From: VAZQ01 sp963816745
GTDB lineage: Bacteria; Pseudomonadota; Alphaproteobacteria; Rhizobiales; Xanthobacteraceae
Direction: 5' to 3'
Assembly: GCA_963816745.1 (NCBI GenBank)
Contig: CAWFLQ010000006.1
Coordinates: 1,426,001 to 1,490,000, forward strand
DNA length: 64,000 nt
Each line of letters begins with the position of its first letter. The stretch's first letter is position 1. The notes beneath the pieces are model-generated. The model had not been told where the DNA came from, made no database searches, and was given only the letters and a program-made list of their open reading frames with translations. The position numbers were made by a program, and so were the translations under genes. Of the stretch, positions 48,923-57,320 are shown piece after piece.

Positions 48923-50140
48923 CTAGACGTCCAAGCGCTTGAACACCACCGAGGCGTTGGTGCCGCCGAAACCGAACGAATTCGACAGCACACAGCCGAG
49001 CTTGACGTCGTCGCGGCGCTCGCGCACGATCGGCATGTCGGCGAAGGCCGGATCGAGCGTCTCGATGTTGGCGCTTTCGCAGACGAAGCCGTTGTTCATC
49101 ATCAACAGCGAGTAGATCGCCTCCTGCGCGCCGGCGGCGCCGAGCGAATGTCCCGTGAGCGACTTCGTCGCCGAGATCGGCGGACATTTGTCGCCGAAGA
49201 CCTCGCGGATCGCCTCGATCTCCTTGAGATCGCCGATCGGCGTCGAGGTCGCGTGCGGATTGATGTAGTCGACAGGCGCCTTCACGTCCTCGAGCGCCAT
49301 GCGCATGCAGCGCACCGCGCCCTCGCCCGAAGGCGCCACCATGTCGAAGCCGTCGGAGGTTGCGCCGTAGCCCGCGACCTCGGCGTAGATGCGCCCACCG
49401 CGCGCCTTGGCGTGCTCGAGCTCCTCCAGCACCAGCACGCCCGCGCCGCCGGCGATGACGAAGCCGTCGCGGTCGGCGTCATAGGCGCGCGACGCCTTGT
49501 CCGGCGTCTGGTTGAAGCCCGAGGACATGGCGCCCATGGCGTCGAACAGCACCGAGAGCGTCCAATCGAGCTCCTCGCAGCCGCCGGCGAAGATCACGTC
49601 CTGCTTGCCTAGCTGGATCACCTCCATCGCATTGCCGATGCAATGATTGGAGGTCGCGCAGGCCGACGAGATCGAATAGTTGACGCCCTTGATCTTGAAC
49701 CAGGTGGCGAGCGTCGCGGACGCCGTCGACGACATCGCCTTGGGCACGGCGAAGGGGCCGACACGCTTGGGGCTTTTGGTTCGCGCGACGTCGGCGGCCT
49801 CGACGATGGCGCGGGTCGACGGTCCGCCCGAGCCCATGATGATGCCGGTCCTCTCGTGGGAGATTTCGCCGTCCTCGAGGCCGGCATCGCGGATCGCCTG
49901 CTCCATCGCGACATGGTTCCAGGCCGCACCGCCGCCGAGGAACCGCATGGCACGGCGATCGATCGCCTCTTCCGCGTTGAGGGTGGGCGCGCCGTGCACC
50001 TGGCAGCGGAAGCCGAGCTCGGCATACTTGTCGGCCCGCACGATGCCCGACTTGGCCTCGCGCAGGCTCGCCAGAACTTCCTGGGTGTTGTTGCCGATGG
50101 ATGAGACGATGCCCATCCCGGTGACGACGACCCGCCTCAT
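48923..50140 (-). CDS. fabB: 3-oxoacyl-ACP synthase I (KAS I)
   Basis: Condensing enzyme required for unsaturated fatty-acid elongation. 405 residues: nucleophile Cys161 (SSACATSNHC), His296 (NPHATSTPIGD), Lys326 and His331 (KSLTGHSLGAAG). MRRVVVTGMGIVSSIGNNTQ is the usual FabB start. Immediately downstream of fabA in the anaerobic unsaturated-fatty-acid arrangement. Intact frame. Confidence 0.95.
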   Translation of the reverse strand: MRRVVVTGMGIVSSIGNNTQEVLASLREAKSGIVRADKYAELGFRCQVHGAPTLNAEEAIDRRAMRFLGGGAAWNHVAMEQAIRDAGLEDGEISHERTGIIMGSGGPSTRAIVEAADVARTKSPKRVGPFAVPKAMSSTASATLATWFKIKGVNYSISSACATSNHCIGNAMEVIQLGKQDVIFAGGCEELDWTLSVLFDAMGAMSSGFNQTPDKASRAYDADRDGFVIAGGAGVLVLEELEHAKARGGRIYAEVAGYGATSDGFDMVAPSGEGAVRCMRMALEDVKAPVDYINPHATSTPIGDLKEIEAIREVFGDKCPPISATKSLTGHSLGAAGAQEAIYSLLMMNNGFVCESANIETLDPAFADMPIVRERRDDVKLGCVLSNSFGFGGTNASVVFKRLDV

Positions 50141-50173
50141 GAACGCCTCGTCCGCATCTTAATTGGCGCTGGA

Positions 50174-50216
50174 GCATTTTCCGGAAAAGTGGAGACCGGT
50201 TTTCCGCAGAAAATGC
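50174..50216. repeat. RIME-like palindrome between fabA and fabB
   Basis: GCATTTT/AAAATGC outer arms and CCGGAAAA/TTTTCCG inner arms around GTGGAGACCGG; same core as 48860 (GGAAAAGTGG..ACCGGTTTTCC) with different outer arms. It lies 15 bp after the fabA stop. Confidence 0.85.
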
Positions 50217-50231
50217 GACCAACCTATGGAG

Positions 50232-50762
50232 TCAGCCCCCGCTCGGCTGCATCGCCTCGTCGCGGAATAGCCCGACCTTGAGGTCCATCGCCCGGTAGAT
50301 GATCGAGCCATCCGCGGAGAGCCAGCCATCGGCGATGCCGAGGACGAGCTTGGCGCGCATCACCCGCTTGATGTCGATGCCGTAGACGACGTTCTTGACG
50401 GTCGGAAGAACCTGGCCGGAGAACTTGAGCTCGCCCAGGCCGAGCGCGCGGCCCTTGCCCGGCGCCCCGACCCAACCCAGGAAGAAGCCGAGCAGCTGCC
50501 ACAACGCGTCGAGGCCGAGGCAGCCCGGCATGACCGGATCGCCCTTGAAGTGGCAGGGGAAAAACCAGAGGTCGGGCTTGAGCTCGAGCACGGCGCGCAC
50601 CAGCCCCTTGCCATAGTCGCCGCCCGCTTCCGCGATCTCGGAAATGCGGTCGAACATGAGCATGGGGGGCAGCGGCAGCTGGGCATTGCCCGCGCCGAAT
50701 AACTCGCCCCGCGCGCAGGCCAATAGGTCGTCATAGCCGAAGCTTGTGCGCCGGTTCTCCAT
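50232..50762 (-). CDS. fabA: 3-hydroxydecanoyl-ACP dehydratase/isomerase
   Basis: Bifunctional dehydratase that introduces the cis double bond at C10. ATG 50762 gives MENRRTSFGYDDLLACARGE; LPLPPMLMFDRI follows; active-site His71 and Asp85 lie in CHFKGDPVMPGCLGLDALWQ. 176 residues, family length. First gene of the fabA-fabB-fabI unit, divergent from irr. Intact frame. Confidence 0.96.
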   Translation of the reverse strand: MENRRTSFGYDDLLACARGELFGAGNAQLPLPPMLMFDRISEIAEAGGDYGKGLVRAVLELKPDLWFFPCHFKGDPVMPGCLGLDALWQLLGFFLGWVGAPGKGRALGLGELKFSGQVLPTVKNVVYGIDIKRVMRAKLVLGIADGWLSADGSIIYRAMDLKVGLFRDEAMQPSGG

Positions 50763-50930
50763 TCGAATCCTGTCCTTGGCCGCCTGCTTATCCCCGCAAT
50801 CCGAAACTCCTAACATAGGCGGCCCGGGGGGCAAAGCCAGTCCGGGCTAGGCTTTAGTTCCGGCGGGATAACCACCAGATTAGAATAGCCCTAGTGTTGT
50901 TGCGAGGGAGTTGCATCTTCGCCCCAATAT

Positions 50931-50944
50931 GTTACAAATGAAAC
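50931..50944. promoter_or_regulatory. 14-bp dyad GTTACAAATGAAAC upstream of irr
   Basis: Fits GTTnCAnnTGnAAC, like the site at 29365 upstream of the XRE gene. It is 35 bp before the irr start, in the AT-rich fabA-irr divergent region, so it could overlap the irr promoter. No Irr ICE-motif is obvious to me there. Confidence 0.4.
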
Positions 50945-50978
50945 AATCGTTGCGAGTAGTGTAGTCAGAAGGTTAGAT

Positions 50979-51482
50979 GTGCCCATGGCACCGTCGCGCA
51001 CCATCGTACTCACCAACACCACCGAAGGGGCCGACCGGCTCGCGGCAGCCTCGCGCGCAGTGCTGACCGGCTGCCCGTGGCACGACGTCAAGTCCATGCT
51101 CCGCGACGTGGGCCTGCGGCCGACCCGGCAGCGCATGGCGCTCGGCTGGATCCTGTTCGGCAAGGGCGACCGGCACATCACCGCCGAGATGCTGTACGAG
51201 GAGGCGACCAAGGCGAAGGTGCCGGTGTCGCTCGCTACAGTTTACAACACGCTGCATCAGTTCACCGATGTCGGGCTGCTGCGCCAGGTCGCGGTCGACG
51301 GCTCCAAGACCTATTTCGACACCAACGTATCCCAGCACCACCACTTCTTCGTCGAAGGCGAGAACGACCTCCTCGACATTCCCAACGCCGACGTAGTCGT
51401 CGGCAAGACGCCGATCCCGCCCGAAGGCTACGAGGTGGCGCGAATCGACGTGGTTGTTCGCCTGCGCCGCAAGCCGCGCTAA
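50979..51482 (+). CDS. irr: Irr, iron response regulator (heme-sensing Fur family)
   Basis: Global regulator of heme and iron genes in Rhizobiales. 167 residues with the N-terminal heme regulatory motif GCPWHD (31-36) that triggers heme-dependent degradation in Bradyrhizobium, the HTH (LRPTRQRMALGWILFGKGDR, VSLATVYNTLHQFTDVGLLR) and the second heme site HHH (120-122). The GTG at 50979 has AGAAGG at 6-nt spacing; ATG 50985 is the alternative. The long motif-bearing form is of the bradyrhizobial type. Monocistronic, divergent from fabA. Confidence 0.95.
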   Translation: MPMAPSRTIVLTNTTEGADRLAAASRAVLTGCPWHDVKSMLRDVGLRPTRQRMALGWILFGKGDRHITAEMLYEEATKAKVPVSLATVYNTLHQFTDVGLLRQVAVDGSKTYFDTNVSQHHHFFVEGENDLLDIPNADVVVGKTPIPPEGYEVARIDVVVRLRRKPR

Positions 51483-51517
51483 GGTTGGTTCGTTCCTGTT
51501 CTGGCAGTGCCGGGCAC

Positions 51518-51603
51518 AGCGCGTCGGAAGACATAAGGGCGGAGACAGCATAGCCCGCGAAGACGGGCGTAAACGCCCTTACGTCTTCGCGGGCTGATGC
51601 TGC
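51518..51603. repeat. Long hairpin of the AGCGCGTCGGAAGAC family after irr
   Basis: AGCCCGCGAAGACG (51552-51565) pairs perfectly with CGTCTTCGCGGGCT (51582-51595), flanked by GCAT/ATGC and with an inner GGGCG/CGCCC stem. The left part AGCGCGTCGGAAGAC is shared with the element inside the GNAT gene at 3454. It stands between irr and the converging SH3 gene and may terminate both. Confidence 0.8.
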
Positions 51604-51653
51604 AACCGCGTTTGTGTCCCGGCCATTTGCATTTTCAGGGCAAGGCGAGCGGC

Positions 51654-52199
51654 TCACTCCACCTTCTCGTTCGGATAGACGCCCCAGAGCTGCTCCTGCA
51701 CGGCCCAGCCGTCGAATCCGGCGCCCGTGATTTGGCACCAGCTTCCGTTGCAACGCTTCACCGACGCCATCACGCCGGCCTGCAGTTGCGCCACGACCGT
51801 GGCACCACGGTCGCCCTTGTCGTAGAGCGGCACCAGCGCGGTCTTGTCCTTGGGGGTGACCACCGCCGTGCGGCGGCCCGACAGCAGCGAGTGATAGACC
51901 CAGCCCTCCGATCCTTCCCAATCGCGAATGCGCCGCCAGTTGTCGGATTCCGCCGTGATCTCCACTGGCAGGCCGGCGCGGGTATAGACGAAGGTCACCT
52001 CGTGGTCGCGCGTGGGACCGCCGCGCACGTTGACGCGATCAGGCTTCAGGCTGACGAAGCGCGGCACCGGCAGCCCGCTCTTGGAGCCGGCCGCGATTTC
52101 GCCCGCCGCATGCGCGGCGGCGATGCAGGTCGTCGCGATCGCGACAAAGGCCGCGATCCATGAACGACCGGTGTACTGCCAGCTGCGCTTCGAAGTCAT
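51654..52199 (-). CDS. Exported SH3-domain protein
   Basis: About 181 residues: signal peptide (WIAAFVAIATTCIAAAHAAG), then two bacterial SH3-like modules (PDRVNVRGGPTRDHEVTFVY; ALVPLYDKGDRGATVVAQLQ) and CNGSWCQITGAGFDGWAVQE, the DUF1058/SH3 pattern seen in Rhizobiales periplasmic proteins. Probably binds peptidoglycan or other envelope partners. ATG 52199 is chosen for its signal peptide. Monocistronic. Confidence 0.82.
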   Translation of the reverse strand: MTSKRSWQYTGRSWIAAFVAIATTCIAAAHAAGEIAAGSKSGLPVPRFVSLKPDRVNVRGGPTRDHEVTFVYTRAGLPVEITAESDNWRRIRDWEGSEGWVYHSLLSGRRTAVVTPKDKTALVPLYDKGDRGATVVAQLQAGVMASVKRCNGSWCQITGAGFDGWAVQEQLWGVYPNEKVE

Positions 52200-52430
52200 C
52201 CGTCCCCGGCGGTGGAACTCAAGGTGAAGGCGGCAATTGAAGCGCGGAAGTGGGCGCAAGATGGTCGGAGGCGCGAACGCTTGTCTTCACACGTCCATCT
52301 GTTACAGAGGAAGAGACCTCCGTCCGCGTCGCGAGAAACAGCAGTTTCAGGCACGGTGGTTAAGGAGACCTGAACGGAGGAGCCCTTTCACGGGCTGGCG
52401 AGAGTCGAGGCGTTTGGCGAGGATCGAGGC

Positions 52431-53432
52431 ATGGCGAACCGCAAGAAGCCGCTGGTCGTCGTCACGCGCAAGCTGCCCGACAGCATCGAGACCCGCATGC
52501 GCGAGCTGTTCGACGCGCAGCTCAACCTCGACGACAAGCCGATGACCCAGGCCGATCTGGCGGAGATGGCGCGCGCCGCCGACGTGCTGGTGCCGACTGT
52601 GACCGACCGCATCGATTCCTCGGTGCTGAGCAAGGCCGGCGACAAGCTCAAGCTGATCGCCAATTACGGCAACGGCGTCGACCATATCGACGTTGCGACC
52701 GCGCTCAGCCGCGGCATCACCGTGACCAACACGCCCGGCGTCCTCACCGAGGACACCGCCGACATGACCATGGCGCTCATTCTCGCCGTGCCGCGCCGCC
52801 TCGCCGAGGGCGCCGCCGTGCTCAGCGACGACAAGCCGTGGAGCGGCTGGTCGCCCACCTGGATGCTCGGCCATCGCATCTGGGGCAAGCGCCTCGGCAT
52901 CATCGGCATGGGACGCATCGGCCAGGCCGTGGCGCGCCGTGCCCGCGCCTTCGGTCTCCAGATCCACTACCACAATCGCCGTCGCGTGCCCGCCAAGATC
53001 GAGGAGGAGCTCACCGCGACCTATTGGGAGAGCCTCGACCAGATGCTCGCCCGCATGGACATCATCTCGATCAATTGCCCGCACACGCCGGCGACCTATC
53101 ATCTGCTGTCGGCGCGGCGGCTCAAGCTCATCCGCCCCGAGGCCTACGTCGTCAACACCGCGCGCGGCGAGGTGATCGACGAGAACGCGCTCATCCGCCT
53201 GATCGCCGCCGGCGAGATCGCGGGCGCCGGCCTCGACGTGTTCGAGCACGAGCCGGCGGTGAATCCCAAGCTCGTCAAGCTCGCGCGCGCGGGCAAGGTG
53301 GTGCTGCTGCCCCATATGGGCTCCGCCACGCTCGAAGGCCGCATCGACATGGGCGAGAAAGTCATCGTCAACATCAAGACTTTTCTCGACGGACATCGGC
53401 CACCGGATCGCGTCCTGCCGTCGATGCTTTAG
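52431..53432 (+). CDS. D-2-hydroxyacid dehydrogenase (glyoxylate/hydroxypyruvate reductase-like)
   Basis: NAD(P)-dependent reductase of 2-keto acids such as glyoxylate or hydroxypyruvate. 333 residues: GIIGMGRIGQAVARRARAFG is the dinucleotide loop; catalytic Arg (NTARGEVIDE), Glu (LDVFEHEP) and His (LPHMGSATLEGR) are present. NYGNGVDHIDVATALSRGI is typical of the GyaR/GhrB group. Monocistronic with a 230-bp leader. Intact frame. Confidence 0.92.
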   Translation: MANRKKPLVVVTRKLPDSIETRMRELFDAQLNLDDKPMTQADLAEMARAADVLVPTVTDRIDSSVLSKAGDKLKLIANYGNGVDHIDVATALSRGITVTNTPGVLTEDTADMTMALILAVPRRLAEGAAVLSDDKPWSGWSPTWMLGHRIWGKRLGIIGMGRIGQAVARRARAFGLQIHYHNRRRVPAKIEEELTATYWESLDQMLARMDIISINCPHTPATYHLLSARRLKLIRPEAYVVNTARGEVIDENALIRLIAAGEIAGAGLDVFEHEPAVNPKLVKLARAGKVVLLPHMGSATLEGRIDMGEKVIVNIKTFLDGHRPPDRVLPSML

Positions 53433-53539
53433 ATTAGCGACGCCCTGCGCAAACGCGCGGCGCAAAGCGCGTCCCAATGGCTGCGGCTCGCCGAATTCTG
53501 CGGTAATATGCCTCAACGCAATTTCAGGGAGGGCCCCCG

Positions 53540-53890
53540 ATGCGCGCTTTGCTCGTAGCCGCCACGGCTGTCATTGCCTCGATCGGGCCTGCCTTGGCCG
53601 CCCCGCTCGCACCAAACGACATCCAGACCACCTTCTTCACCGGCCAGGCGTTCACCGCGTCGGCGACGAACATCAAGTACAAGATGGTGTTCACGGCCGA
53701 CGGCAAGATGACGCGCGAACCGGTCGGTGGAGGCGGCTCGAAGAGCGACGGCACGTGGAAGCTGAGCAAGGACGGCTTCTGCTCCACTTGGAAGGGCTCG
53801 AAGGCGAACTGCTATCGCATCGAAGCCGCCGGCGACAACAAGTGGTCGGTGAAGAAGGGCACTACGACCGTGGCGACCTGGACGAAATGA
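53540..53890 (+). CDS. Small exported protein of unknown function
   Basis: A 116-residue secreted protein: signal peptide MRALLVAATAVIASIGPALA, then IQTTFFTGQAFTASATNIKY, FTADGKMTREPVGGGGSKSD and FCSTWKGSKANCYRIEAAGD with two Cys. It resembles small beta-rich lipocalin-like periplasmic proteins of Rhizobiales. GGAGGGC precedes the ATG. It faces moeB with 7 bp between stops. Function unknown. Confidence 0.75.
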   Translation: MRALLVAATAVIASIGPALAAPLAPNDIQTTFFTGQAFTASATNIKYKMVFTADGKMTREPVGGGGSKSDGTWKLSKDGFCSTWKGSKANCYRIEAAGDNKWSVKKGTTTVATWTK

Positions 53891-53897
53891 GCGTTCG

Positions 53898-54698
53898 TCA
53901 GGCGTGAATCGCCAGATCCTTGATCGTCGGATGCTCGCCTGACAGCGGATTGGCGGCGTCCCAGGCATATTGCAGCGTCTCGAAGCGCATGGAGCGGACG
54001 TCGAGCATGACCAACCGCCCGACCAGACCTTCGCCGAAGCCGACGATCTCCCGGATGACTTCCAGCGCCATCAGCGATCCGACCACGCCGGTGAGCGCGC
54101 CCAGGATGCCCGCCTCCGCGCAGGCGGGGACGCTGCCGGGCGGCGGCGGCTCGGGAAAAAGACAGCGATAGGTCGGATTGGGCGCGCCGTCGGCCCGGCG
54201 CTCGTGCGGGCGCAGCGTGGTCAGCGTGCCGTCGAACATGCCGACTGCCGCCGTCACCAGCGGCTTCTTCGCGAAGAAGCAGGCGTCGGACACGAGATAG
54301 CGCGTCGAAAAATTGTCGGAGCCGTCGGCGACGATGTCGTACTTGCCGATCAGATCGAGCGCATTGGCGGCGACCAGCCGCGTCGCATGGGTCTCGACCG
54401 CCACGTGCGGGTTGAGGCGGCGGATCGCCGTGGCCGCGCTCGCGGTCTTGGGCGTGCCGACCTCGGGCGTGCCGTGGATGACCTGGCGCTGCAGGTTCGA
54501 CAGCGCGACCGCGTCGTCGTCGATCACCCCCAGCGTGCCGACGCCGGCCGCGGCCAGATAGAGCAGCACCGGCGCGCCCAGCCCACCCGCGCCAATGACC
54601 AGCACACGCGCGCGCTTGAGCGCGGCCTGTCCCGGGCCGCCGACCTCGCGCAGCACGATGTGGCGGGCATAGCGTTCGAGCTCGTCGGGGCTGAGCAT
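53898..54698 (-). CDS. moeB: MoeB/ThiF-type adenylyltransferase lacking most zinc cysteines
   Basis: E1-like enzyme that adenylates the C-terminal Gly of MoaD (molybdopterin) or ThiS. ATG 54698 gives LSPDELERYARHIVLREVGG; VIGAGGLGAPVLLYLAAAGV is the nucleotide loop; DGSDNFSTRYLVSDACFFAK is the active region. The structural zinc site is degraded: CYRC is TYRC and the second CxxC is NPLSG, so only one of four ligands remains. 266 residues, intact frame. No moaD neighbour. Confidence 0.88.
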   Translation of the reverse strand: MLSPDELERYARHIVLREVGGPGQAALKRARVLVIGAGGLGAPVLLYLAAAGVGTLGVIDDDAVALSNLQRQVIHGTPEVGTPKTASAATAIRRLNPHVAVETHATRLVAANALDLIGKYDIVADGSDNFSTRYLVSDACFFAKKPLVTAAVGMFDGTLTTLRPHERRADGAPNPTYRCLFPEPPPPGSVPACAEAGILGALTGVVGSLMALEVIREIVGFGEGLVGRLVMLDVRSMRFETLQYAWDAANPLSGEHPTIKDLAIHA

Positions 54699-54850
54699 GG
54701 GCAAAAGTTCCTTGGCTGACGGTCATATCGGTGCAAGCGACGGCTTTGCAATGCCGGGGCTGTCCCCAGGCAGGCGTCCCGTCGCATTGGCGGAATCGCG
54801 GCGATCGGTTAGATTTGCGGTCGGGGGAGGTTGGCCGCGCAGGAGTTCCG

Positions 54851-56368
54851 ATGCGGATCGTGGGCGCTGTTCTCGTTCCTCTGCTGCTGGCGACGCCCGC
54901 CGCCGCCCAGACCGACAACCCGGTTTCGGCGCCGGCTGCCAAGTCCGCCGCGCAGACCGGCAAATTCCGCAACCCGGCGACCAAAGCCGCGACCCTGCGC
55001 GCCAAGGCCTTGCGCGAGCGTGCCGCTGCCAAGCGAGCGCTCGGCACCGCGCAGCCATCCGACGCCGCCCCTTCGGCGGCCGCCGACAACACCGTCCGCT
55101 TGGCCGCCGCCGCGCGAAAGCGCGCACCGTCACCGCCTGGGCCGGCCCGCGATACCTCCATCGCGGCCGCCGACCGCCTCACCATCCAGTTCGATCTGGC
55201 TTGGACCGGCGACTACAACGGCCTGATCAATGGCGAGGCCAACGACAAGACGACCGCCGCCATCAAGGCGTTCCAGCGCACCCGCAAGTTCAAGGAGACC
55301 GGCGTTCTCAACACGCAGGAGCGCGCACTCCTCGCCGCCTCGGCAAAAGCGAAGCAGGCGCAGGTCGGATGGACCATGGTCGACGACGCCGCCACCGGCG
55401 CGCGGCTCGGAATTCCCACCAAACACGTCCAGAACAAGAGCCAGGGCAAGACCGGCACCCGCTGGTCCTCGGCGCAAGGGCAAGTTCAGGTCGAGACCTT
55501 CAGGATTCGGGAGCCCGGCACCACGCTGACGAGCGTCTACGAGCAGCAGAAGAAAGAACCGTCGACCCGAAAGCTCGAGGTGAATTTCGTGCGGCCGGAG
55601 TTCTTCATCCTGTCGGGCATGCAGAACCTGAAGAAGTTCTACGTGCGCGCCGAGGCCAAGGACGGCGAGGTGCGCGGCATGACCGTGCTGTATGATCAAG
55701 CGACCGAGCCGATCATGGATCCGGTCGTGGTCGTGATGTCGAGCGCGTTCACCCCGTTCCCCGGCGTCGGCGGCATCGCTCAGATCGGTCCGGCGCCCAA
55801 GCGCAAGGTCGAATACGGCACCGGCATCGTCGTCAGCGCGGCCGGCCACATTCTGACCGACCGCCAGGTTACCGACGGCTGCAACGTCATCATCGTCGCC
55901 GGCTACGGCGATGCCGACCGGCAGGCCGAGGACAAGACCACCGATCTCGCGCTGCTTCGGGTCTACGGCGCGCCCGATCTCGTACCTGCGGTGATTGCCG
56001 GCGACGCCCCGAAGGGTCCCGATCTCACGCTCGTCGGCATTGCCGATCCGCAAGGCCAAGGCGGCGGCAGTGCGATCTCGACGGTCGCCGTGAAGCTCAA
56101 GGGCGACGCGGTGGAACCTTCCCCGCAGCTGGGCTTCTCCGGCGGCGCCGCGCTCGACGGCCAGGGTCGCGTCGTGGGGATCGTCGAGCTCAAGACCACC
56201 GTTCTCGCCAATGTCGGCGCGACGAGCGCGCCGCCGCAGGCGGCCGTGGTGCCGGCGCCCGCGATCCGCGCCTTTCTCGAAGAGCATAAAGTGACGCCGG
56301 CGGCGGGCCGCGCCGGCCTCGAGGCCGCAAAGGCCTCCGTCGTGCGGGTGATCTGCGTAAGGAAGTAG
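54851..56368 (+). CDS. Exported peptidoglycan-binding/trypsin-like protein with degenerate triad
   Basis: A 505-residue secreted protein: signal peptide MRIVGAVLVPLLLATPAAAQ, a peptidoglycan-binding helix bundle at about residues 115-165 (IQFDLAWTGDYNGLINGEAN), and a trypsin-like domain from about 325. The serine motif GFSGGAALDGQGRVVGIVEL and Asp region KTTDLALLRV are present. The His position, normally NHHV after GHILT, reads DRQV, so the triad lacks its His. A pseudoprotease that may bind peptides in the envelope is likely (inference). The stop is in a heptad repeat. Confidence 0.82.
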   Translation: MRIVGAVLVPLLLATPAAAQTDNPVSAPAAKSAAQTGKFRNPATKAATLRAKALRERAAAKRALGTAQPSDAAPSAAADNTVRLAAAARKRAPSPPGPARDTSIAAADRLTIQFDLAWTGDYNGLINGEANDKTTAAIKAFQRTRKFKETGVLNTQERALLAASAKAKQAQVGWTMVDDAATGARLGIPTKHVQNKSQGKTGTRWSSAQGQVQVETFRIREPGTTLTSVYEQQKKEPSTRKLEVNFVRPEFFILSGMQNLKKFYVRAEAKDGEVRGMTVLYDQATEPIMDPVVVVMSSAFTPFPGVGGIAQIGPAPKRKVEYGTGIVVSAAGHILTDRQVTDGCNVIIVAGYGDADRQAEDKTTDLALLRVYGAPDLVPAVIAGDAPKGPDLTLVGIADPQGQGGGSAISTVAVKLKGDAVEPSPQLGFSGGAALDGQGRVVGIVELKTTVLANVGATSAPPQAAVVPAPAIRAFLEEHKVTPAAGRAGLEAAKASVVRVICVRK

Positions 56369-56437
56369 CGAGTAGCGAGTAGCGAGTAGAAAACAAACGC
56401 TGCTCCTATTCGCTACTCACTATTCGCTATTCGCTCA
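56363..56437. repeat. Heptad-repeat hairpin between converging genes
   Basis: Three tandem AGTAGCG units (56363-56388) face inverted ATTCGCTACTCACT and ATTCGCTATTCGCT units (56408-56434). The first unit contains the protease-like gene's TAG and the last abuts the TGA of the enoyl-CoA hydratase on the other strand. Same family as 20126 and 32186. Confidence 0.85.
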
Positions 56438-57208
56438 TTTGTTCTTGAACTTCGCCGGACGCTTCGCCATGAACGCGGCCATGCCTTCCTTCTGATCTTC
56501 CGTGGCGAACAGCGCGTGAAAAACGCGGCGCTCGAAGCGCACGCCTTCTGCCAGCGAGGTCTCGAAGCTGCGGTTGACCGCTTCCTTCGCGGCCAGCACC
56601 GACGGCAACGACATCGCGGCGATCGTCTCGGCCGCTTTCATCGCTTCGTCCATGAGGCTCGCCGCCGGCACCACGCGCGCGACCAAACCGGAGCGCTCGG
56701 CCTCGGCGGCATCCATCATGCGCGCGGTCAGGATCAGGTCCATCGCCTTCGCCTTGCCGACCGCGCGCGTGAGGCGCTGCGTGCCACCGATGCCGGGGAT
56801 CACGCCGAGCTTGATCTCGGGTTGGCCGAACTTTGCTGTATCGGCGGCGATGATGAGATCGCACATCATCGCGAGCTCGCAGCCGCCACCGAGTGCGAAG
56901 CCCGCGACCGCGGCGATGACCGGCTTGCGCACGCGCGCGAGCCGCTCGTAGTCGGCCGCATAGTCGTCGATGAGAATGTCCGGATAAGACTTGTCCGCCA
57001 TCTCCTTGATGTCGGCGCCGGCCGCGAAGGCCTTGTCCGATCCGGCGATGAGAATGCAGCCGATACCGGCATCGGCATCGAAGGCCTCGGCCGCTGCCAG
57101 GAGCTCGTTCTTCAGCGCGAGATTGAGCGCGTTGAGGACCTGCGGCCGGTTGAGGCGGATGAGGCCGACCCGGCCGCGCTGCTCGACGATGATGGTTTCG
57201 GTGCTCAT
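56435..57208 (-). CDS. Enoyl-CoA hydratase
   Basis: Crotonase-family hydratase of beta-oxidation or phenylacetate degradation. ATG 57208 gives STETIIVEQRGRVGLIRLNR; AFAAGADIKEMADKSY forms the oxyanion hole; both catalytic Glu are present (GGGCELAMMCDLIIAAD and FGQPEIKLGVIPGIGG). 257 residues, intact. It is close to mitochondrial ECHS1-type enzymes. Divergent from the esterase gene by 112 bp. Confidence 0.93.
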   Translation of the reverse strand: MSTETIIVEQRGRVGLIRLNRPQVLNALNLALKNELLAAAEAFDADAGIGCILIAGSDKAFAAGADIKEMADKSYPDILIDDYAADYERLARVRKPVIAAVAGFALGGGCELAMMCDLIIAADTAKFGQPEIKLGVIPGIGGTQRLTRAVGKAKAMDLILTARMMDAAEAERSGLVARVVPAASLMDEAMKAAETIAAMSLPSVLAAKEAVNRSFETSLAEGVRFERRVFHALFATEDQKEGMAAFMAKRPAKFKNK

Positions 57209-57320
57209 GGCTCTCCCAATGATTCCTCGCATCTGCCCGTCGGCCCAGTCATGGCACGCCTTGCGACCTTGTGTAAGATAGCTTCGAGTCCGACAAAAGC
57301 CGGCGCATGGGAGGCGACAG

